Source of the DNA: a bacterium
GTDB lineage: Bacteria > SAR324 > XYD2-FULL-50-16
Assembly (NCBI GenBank): GCA_024275165.1
Contig: JAJRZQ010000025.1
Coordinates: 1 to 64,000, forward strand
DNA length: 64,000 nt
Direction: 5' to 3'
Part shown: piece by piece, positions 59,468 through 64,000 of the stretch
Numbering within the stretch: the stretch's first letter is position 1
How the letters are laid out: the number at the start of each line of letters is the position of its first letter
The notes under the pieces: generated by a model
Databases searched by the model: none
What the model was told of the DNA's origin: nothing
Seen by the model: the letters and a program-made list of their open reading frames with translations, nothing else
Made by a program: the position numbers and the translations under genes

Positions 59468-60909
59468 CCTAGGGGGTCGTGAAAACCGTGATTTTCCTCA
59501 CAGGTCGAACAAGGGGTGAGGCGCTCGCAAGCCGAGAGCAGGCAACTGATCGTCTTTCCCTGAAGTCGTAAAATCACCCGCTCCATATGAGCGGCACGGC
59601 TGCCTTTGACTCCTATAATCGCCCCGGGCTCATCATAGCTTTTGATGTCTTCTAAAAGCTTCGCCAAAGCGGGGTAATAACGGACATCCAACAAAGGGTG
59701 GGCCTGTTGAATCCGCTGCGCCAAGATTACCCCCGTGCCCCCGGTGAGCAGCAGGTGGTCAAGCTTTTTGGGGATATGCTCCGCAATGACTTCCGCGCTG
59801 AGGCTCAAGTCCTCTTCCAATTCACCGAGGTTTCCGATCACGGCGACATAGCTTTCTCCAGGGAGTTGAGTCAGCGTGTACAGCAGGTTGATCACCGATT
59901 CGGGGTTGGCGTTATAGGTATCGTCAATCAAGATGGCCCCCCTCGCGGTTTGCAGCAGCCCGCCCCTTCCCTTTTCGGTTGGAAGTTCCAAGCGATCCGG
60001 AAGCTTTTGAAATAAACCCAACTCGCAAAAAAGGGGCATTAGAGCCGTTAGGGTGGCAGGGGCATGGTACCCGGGGGAGGCAAGAAAAAAGTTCCGCTCT
60101 CCTTGGGGGGTTTTAATCCGCACCTCTTGCCCCTCTAACCGGTGATTAAGGCGCTCGTAAGCGTATTCCCCCCGAGCCTCGCCAAAGCTCACCCGTTTTA
60201 AAGGCGAACTCAACTCCATGAGCTTGGTATCTTCCGCGGGCACAATCGCCAAGCCACCGGGCCGTTGGTGAGAAAAAATCTCCATCTTGGCTTGATAGGT
60301 CTTTTCCAAACTGCCGAACCTGCCTAAATGGGCGTGGCCCACATTGAGCAACAAAGTGAAGTCCGCCGGAGCGATGCGGCTCAATAAAGCCAACTCCCCC
60401 AGGTTGTTGGTCCCCATTTCCAAAATCAGAATTTCCGTCTCTGGCCGCACCGCCAAAACCGTCAAGGGGCAGCCGATATGATTGTTGAAGTTTCCCGGGT
60501 TCGCGATCAAAGAATAATAAGGCTTTAAAAGATAGGCCAGCCAAGTCTTGGCCGTTGTTTTACCGGAGCTGCCGGTCAAGGCGATGATCTTTCCCCTAAA
60601 TTGCTTCGCCTGATGCCGCGCCAGCAGATGCAAGGCCGTTAAAACATCCTCAACCCAGAGTAAATGGAGCCCTCTTACCCTAGGGACTTCCTTGGAAACC
60701 AAAGCGAGCTTCACCCCCGACCCCTCTAGGGAGGGAAGAAAAGCATGGGCATCGCTCGCCCCGGGGAGGGTGAAAAAGATTTCCGCCCCTTGGGTCGCCC
60801 GTGAATCAAAAGTTCCCCCCACTAGGGTTTGGGTTAAGTCTTCTGGAGGGTTTAGCCATCTGCCTTGCGTGAGCTCGGCGATCTGCCCGAAGGTCAAAAG
60901 AGGGTTCAT
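59464..60909 (-). CDS. murF: UDP-N-acetylmuramoyl-tripeptide--D-alanyl-D-alanine ligase with Cys-rich tail
   Basis: Adds D-Ala-D-Ala to the peptidoglycan precursor in the cytoplasm. The 481-residue protein has the Mur ATP loop LTGSSGKTTAKTW (about residues 112-124), NPGNFNNHIGCPLTVL and ILEMGTNNLGELALL, and the C-terminal ILIDDTYNANPESV. The last 30 residues carry C-x4-C-x5-C-x2-C and two His, beyond the normal end of MurF. It begins inside the dinB stop (ATGA). No other mur gene is adjacent. Confidence 0.93.
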   Translation of the reverse strand: MNPLLTFGQIAELTQGRWLNPPEDLTQTLVGGTFDSRATQGAEIFFTLPGASDAHAFLPSLEGSGVKLALVSKEVPRVRGLHLLWVEDVLTALHLLARHQAKQFRGKIIALTGSSGKTTAKTWLAYLLKPYYSLIANPGNFNNHIGCPLTVLAVRPETEILILEMGTNNLGELALLSRIAPADFTLLLNVGHAHLGRFGSLEKTYQAKMEIFSHQRPGGLAIVPAEDTKLMELSSPLKRVSFGEARGEYAYERLNHRLEGQEVRIKTPQGERNFFLASPGYHAPATLTALMPLFCELGLFQKLPDRLELPTEKGRGGLLQTARGAILIDDTYNANPESVINLLYTLTQLPGESYVAVIGNLGELEEDLSLSAEVIAEHIPKKLDHLLLTGGTGVILAQRIQQAHPLLDVRYYPALAKLLEDIKSYDEPGAIIGVKGSRAAHMERVILRLQGKTISCLLSACERLTPCSTCEENHGFHDPLG

Positions 60910-62024
60910 GTTGCAGGGGGGAAAAAATCAAAAATTTGCAATTGCCGGTTTTCCGCCCGGGCCGCTTCTTGGGATGGGTGAATCAACTGCCCTAAACTTA
61001 AACCCAAAAGGCGAATTTTTCTGCCCTCTGCCGAGCTTTGCCAGAGGCTTGCTAGTTTTTCTTGGGCAAAACAACGCATCTGCTCGAAACTTAGAGGGCC
61101 TTGGCGCTGGCTCAGGGCTCGGGTGATTTGGGTAAAGTCGGAAAATTTTACCTTTAAGGTAAAGCTTCTGCCTTGTTGTTGCTTGCCTTGAAGCCGTTTG
61201 TAAAGCCCTACAAAGAGATTTTCCAATTCCTCGGCCAAGGCCGGGCCGTGAGCTAGGTCTTGGGAGAAGGTGGACTCAATCCCGATTGATTTTCGTTCTC
61301 GGCGCGGGGTCACTTCCCTAAAGTCCAACCCCCTGGCGTAGAGGTAAAGCTGCCCCCCCATTTTACCCAAGGTGTTTTCCAACTCGGCCAAAGAATAACG
61401 ATGAAGGTCTCGCACTCGTTGAATGCCCTGGGCGACCAGTTTCGCGCCTGTTACCTTGCCCACCCCGAACAGAACCCCTACGGGCAAGGGAGCCAAAAAA
61501 TCCAAGGCCTTTTGCGGGGGGACGACGGTCAAGCCGTCCGGCTTATTTTGCCCTGTTGCCAACTTGGCTAAAAATTTATTGTAACTGACCCCCGCTGACG
61601 CCGTGAGGCCGGTTTGGCTTAAGATTTCTTGGCGAATCCGTTGGGCAATCCAGGTTGCGGAAGGAACCTCCATCAGGTTTTGGGTGACATCCAACCAGGC
61701 TTCGTCTAAAGATAAAGGCTCAACTAAGTCGGTGTATTGGTAAAAAATTTGCCGAACCTGCTGAGAGATTTCCGCGTAGCGCTCAAAGCGGGGAGGGAGA
61801 AAAACGGCCTGGGGGCACCGCCTATAGGCTTCAGCGCAAGGCATGGCGGAGCGTATTCCGAACTTTCTTGCCTCGTAGCTCGCCGCGCAGACCACCCCAC
61901 GGCTTTGGGGGCTGCCCCCGACTAAGACGGGTCGCCCTTGTAGGCTCGGTTGGTCTAGAATTTCCACGGAGGCAAAAAAAGCGTCCATGTCAACATGGAT
62001 AATCTTTCTTAGAGGAAGGTTCAT
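60906..62024 (-). CDS. dinB: DNA polymerase IV (Y-family translesion polymerase)
   Basis: I set the start at ATG 62024, which opens the conserved N-terminus (KIIHVDMDAFFASVE); a TTG at 62051 adds nine atypical residues. The 372-residue enzyme has both catalytic acidic sites (VDMDAFF and SLDEAWLDVT), the fingers/thumb region with SYNKFLAKLATGQNKP, and a C-terminal beta-clamp-binding motif (RQLQIFDF). It copies damaged DNA. No LexA box is evident upstream. It overlaps murF by 4 bases. Confidence 0.94.
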   Translation of the reverse strand: MNLPLRKIIHVDMDAFFASVEILDQPSLQGRPVLVGGSPQSRGVVCAASYEARKFGIRSAMPCAEAYRRCPQAVFLPPRFERYAEISQQVRQIFYQYTDLVEPLSLDEAWLDVTQNLMEVPSATWIAQRIRQEILSQTGLTASAGVSYNKFLAKLATGQNKPDGLTVVPPQKALDFLAPLPVGVLFGVGKVTGAKLVAQGIQRVRDLHRYSLAELENTLGKMGGQLYLYARGLDFREVTPRRERKSIGIESTFSQDLAHGPALAEELENLFVGLYKRLQGKQQQGRSFTLKVKFSDFTQITRALSQRQGPLSFEQMRCFAQEKLASLWQSSAEGRKIRLLGLSLGQLIHPSQEAARAENRQLQIFDFFPPAT

Positions 62025-62100
62025 CGGCCCCCAACAGGGTAAATTGAACAAATGTTCTGATTTAATCTAACCTCCTGGAGGGGGAAAGACAAGGGTTTTT

Positions 62101-62763
62101 ATGATTATCGCGATTGATGGCCCCGCAGGGAGCGGAAAAAGCACCGTAGCCAAACTGTTAGCCCAAGAACTGGGGATCGAATACATTGATTCGGGCGCCA
62201 TCTATCGCACCTTAGCCTACTTCGGGGTGCGACAATGGGGGGAGGCGCAAGGCCACGCAGAAGAGATTGCCGCATATTTTACGCAAGCCCCCTCAGCCTT
62301 GCGGATTCTCTACCGAGACCACCGGCAAATCATGCTGTTGCAAGGCAAAGAACTACAACAAGAAATCCGCGGTTTAAAAGTAACCGCTCAGGTGCGCTGG
62401 GTCGCCAATCATAAAGGATGCCGGGATTTTGCCAACGCCCAGATACGCGCTATCGCCAACCAATACGCTTGCGTGGTGGATGGTCGAGATATCGGCACGG
62501 TGGTCTTTCCTCGTTCTCTCAATAAGTTTTATTTAAATGCCGACCCCCGGGTACGGGCTGTGAGACGGGCGCAAGAGCTCGGCATCGCTTTAGCGGGGGC
62601 TGAGTTTGAAGCCTTGGTGAGAGAAATTCAAGAGCGGGATCAAAACGATATGCAAAGAGAGCTGGCCCCCTTGCAAAAAGCAACGGACGCCATCGAAATC
62701 GACAGTACCGGCTTAACCCCTCAAGAAGTGCTGGCCTCCATTCGCCAACAACTTGTCTTGTAG
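62101..62763 (+). CDS. cmk: Cytidylate kinase
   Basis: Phosphorylates CMP and dCMP to the diphosphates. The 220-residue protein has the P-loop DGPAGSGKST (residues 6-15), YIDSGAIYRTLAYFGVR at the nucleotide-monophosphate site, VVDGRDIGTVVFP and the lid region ERDQNDMQRELAPL. Length is typical. rpsA, a common neighbour, is not in the window. It converges on a CheW-like gene. Confidence 0.95.
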   Translation: MIIAIDGPAGSGKSTVAKLLAQELGIEYIDSGAIYRTLAYFGVRQWGEAQGHAEEIAAYFTQAPSALRILYRDHRQIMLLQGKELQQEIRGLKVTAQVRWVANHKGCRDFANAQIRAIANQYACVVDGRDIGTVVFPRSLNKFYLNADPRVRAVRRAQELGIALAGAEFEALVREIQERDQNDMQRELAPLQKATDAIEIDSTGLTPQEVLASIRQQLVL

Positions 62764-62772
62764 CCAAGGGGC

Positions 62773-63258
62773 TTAACCGGCTAAAGGCTTAGGCTTGCTG
62801 AGGGTAAAGGCGGCAAAAATCCGTTTTGCCTCGACCAATAAGAACTTCCTCCCTCGCCAGGGCAGGTACCAGCCTAAAGCGGTGGTGGGCATCTTAGGGG
62901 GAAGGCGTTTGATCGCTGTAATTTCTCGCCGGGGCGCCTTTAAACTGGACTTATCCAAATAGCCCAAGGTGTTTTCGATATAAAGTCCCAACAGAGGGTC
63001 TTTTTTGTCTTTTTGCTGAAAAAAGAACACCTGCCCTCCCTTGCTGAAGCTCAAGGGACTTAAACCGAGCAACTGCCCAAAGTGAAGCAAGTGCCCGGTA
63101 GGCGCTTTTGGGTTCGAGGAGGTAAATTGCCAAGCAAAGCCTTGATCTTGACTCGAAGAGATTTCCAACTCCCGCATAGATAAAGGCGGGGAATATTCTT
63201 CTGGGTCTAAAGCAAAATCAAACCCCGCTTGATGGAAAATTAAGTAATGCTGGTCCAT
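62773..63258 (-). CDS. Small CheW-like protein (tentative)
   Basis: The 161-residue protein begins with a strand pattern like CheW (HYLIFHQAGFDFALDPEEY). A middle block with HLLHFGQLLGL and a strand VFFFQQKDKKDPLLGLYIEN follow, reminiscent of the CheW fold in which the domain docks chemoreceptor arrays or CheA. The central RG motif typical of CheW (N-L/I-R-G) is absent. It has no signal peptide. Assignment is by weak pattern only; it could equally be an unrelated beta-rich protein. Confidence 0.5.
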   Translation of the reverse strand: MDQHYLIFHQAGFDFALDPEEYSPPLSMRELEISSSQDQGFAWQFTSSNPKAPTGHLLHFGQLLGLSPLSFSKGGQVFFFQQKDKKDPLLGLYIENTLGYLDKSSLKAPRREITAIKRLPPKMPTTALGWYLPWRGRKFLLVEAKRIFAAFTLSKPKPLAG

Positions 63259-63326
63259 GAAAAAAAGGCTCCGGGCTTGCTTTGTTTCTTTCTGAGGTTT
63301 ATATTTCTATTTCGCCTCACAGGGTT

Positions 63327-63356
63327 TTGTCAAATTTCTCTGTCTAAAGGTTTAAA
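63327..63356 (+). promoter_or_regulatory. Putative promoter of dxs
   Basis: TTGTCA (63327-63332) and TTTAAA (63351-63356) with an 18-base spacer lie 18 bases before the dxs ATG. The start would be near 63363, leaving an unusually short leader of about 11 bases. The match is modest. Confidence 0.3.
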
Positions 63357-63373
63357 CCACAATATCGCGCAGC

Positions 63374-64000
63374 ATGAATCAACGGACCGACCCCCCCTCT
63401 TACCCCTTGCTGGAACAGCTTTCTAGTGTCAAGGAGTTACAGGGCTATTCTATTGCCAAGCTGGAGCAACTAGCCCAGTCCTGCCGCGCGCGCATGATCG
63501 AGGTGACCAGTAAAAACGGAGGGCACTTAGCCAGTAGCCTAGGCACCGTGGAATTAACCCTGGCCTTGGCAAAGGTATTTGACCTTTCTAAAGACAAACT
63601 CATTTGGGATGTCGGGCACCAAGCCTATACTTATAAATTGATCACGGGGCGGCATGCCCAATTTGATCAATTGGGTAAAAAAGAGGGCATCGGCAAATTT
63701 TTAAAACGCAGCGAATCCCCCTTAGATCACTTTGGCGCGGGGCACGCTTCCACCTCGATCTCTGCCGGCTTAGGCATTGCCGTGGGCAATCGCCTGCAAA
63801 AAAAAGGGGATAAAACCATCGTGGTCATTGGGGACGGCTCCCTAACGGGCGGCATGGCCTACGAGGCGATGAACCACGCCGGGCACCTTTCCGAAGACCT
63901 AATCGTCATCCTCAACGACAATGAAATGTCGATTGATCCGGTGGTCGGGGCCTTGTCGAAAACCATCATCAACATCTCTGCCTCAAAATCCTTTAACCTC
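63374..64000 (+). CDS. dxs: 1-deoxy-D-xylulose-5-phosphate synthase (partial, runs off right edge)
   Basis: First enzyme of the MEP isoprenoid pathway, joining pyruvate and glyceraldehyde-3-phosphate. The open frame of 209 codons reaches the window end. It shows the DXS N-terminus (VTSKNGGHLASSLGTVEL), LIWDVGHQAYTYKLITGR, HFGAGHASTSISAGLGIAVG and the ThDP motif GDGSLTGGMAYEAMNHAG with the downstream LNDNEMSI. These exclude transketolase. The start ATG at 63374 lacks a strong Shine-Dalgarno but is the only one fitting the family start. Confidence 0.95.
   Translation, partial: MNQRTDPPSYPLLEQLSSVKELQGYSIAKLEQLAQSCRARMIEVTSKNGGHLASSLGTVELTLALAKVFDLSKDKLIWDVGHQAYTYKLITGRHAQFDQLGKKEGIGKFLKRSESPLDHFGAGHASTSISAGLGIAVGNRLQKKGDKTIVVIGDGSLTGGMAYEAMNHAGHLSEDLIVILNDNEMSIDPVVGALSKTIINISASKSFNL

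Noticed and set aside
1-64000. CRISPR arrays, rRNA, tRNA genes and prophage structural genes
   Set aside because: No regularly spaced repeats, cloverleaf sequences or phage gene clusters were visible on either strand.

Overview
The window comes from a flagellated Gram-negative bacterium. It carries a flagellar switch protein (FliM), an Mla/MCE lipid-transport system, several exported beta-rich proteins and a copper/haem respiratory gene set. The combination of bactofilin, GatCAB-type amidotransferase, MCE proteins and many TPR proteins suggests a deltaproteobacterium-like lineage (Bdellovibrionota/SAR324-like groups are possible). That placement is inference; no rRNA or tRNA gene is visible to settle it. 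Genes are densely packed with many 4-base ATGA/TTGA overlaps. Most of the window is ordinary core chromosome.

Layout. 1-6.5 kb: pyruvate kinase, fliM, a GNAT acetyltransferase, an exported DUF481-like protein, a ferritin-like protein with a 5' stem-loop, a single-domain response regulator and alanine dehydrogenase. 6.5-12.2 kb: an M49-like zinc peptidase, glpD, a lipid kinase and a helical protein of unknown function. 12.4-13.2 kb: a 27-codon ORF with a strong ribosome binding site, a hemerythrin, and a 217-bp non-autonomous mobile element (MITE-like) whose left end supplies the hemerythrin stop codon. 13.2-22.4 kb (minus): gatA-pheS-pheT followed by a membrane protein, a bactofilin and a large exported TPR protein. 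22.5-26.7 kb: TauE-like exporter, Sco1 and PCu(A)C copper chaperones, haem O synthase and leuB. 26.75-28.43 kb: an AT-richer foreign-looking insert with a truncated AlbA_2 protein and a ParA-like ATPase, abutting a mutM whose zinc-finger end is altered. 28.4-36 kb: plsC, DsbD-alpha-like, IHF/HU, folK, gloB, hpf, an RNA m5C methylase and a 5'-nucleotidase.

36-45.6 kb (minus): a long operon running from a TPR lipoprotein through glycogen phosphorylase and MlaE-MlaF-MlaD to a LytM-like protein that has lost its metal ligands. The TPR gene is broken by two in-frame TAA codons and mlaD by one in-frame TAG, with no frameshift at any of the three. 45.7-50.3 kb: a DUF457-like membrane protein, transketolase and a nitronate monooxygenase.

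50.3-54.8 kb is the most interesting locus. A divergent NsrR-type nitric-oxide sensor faces an operon encoding a CuA subunit II, a haem-copper subunit I, SenC, a small membrane protein and an HPP-family protein. Subunit I has Asn where oxygen reductases carry the cross-linked active-site Tyr. NsrR-type operator sequences flank a good sigma70 promoter. I read this as a NorSY-SenC-Orf1 type (sNOR) nitric oxide reductase operon rather than an oxidase operon, probably with a nitrite-transport partner.

54.8-64 kb: YicC, a transmembrane J-domain protein with a predicted periplasmic beta-propeller, TrmB, a CPBP protease, MurF with a Cys-rich tail, DNA polymerase IV, cytidylate kinase, a CheW-like protein and the start of dxs.
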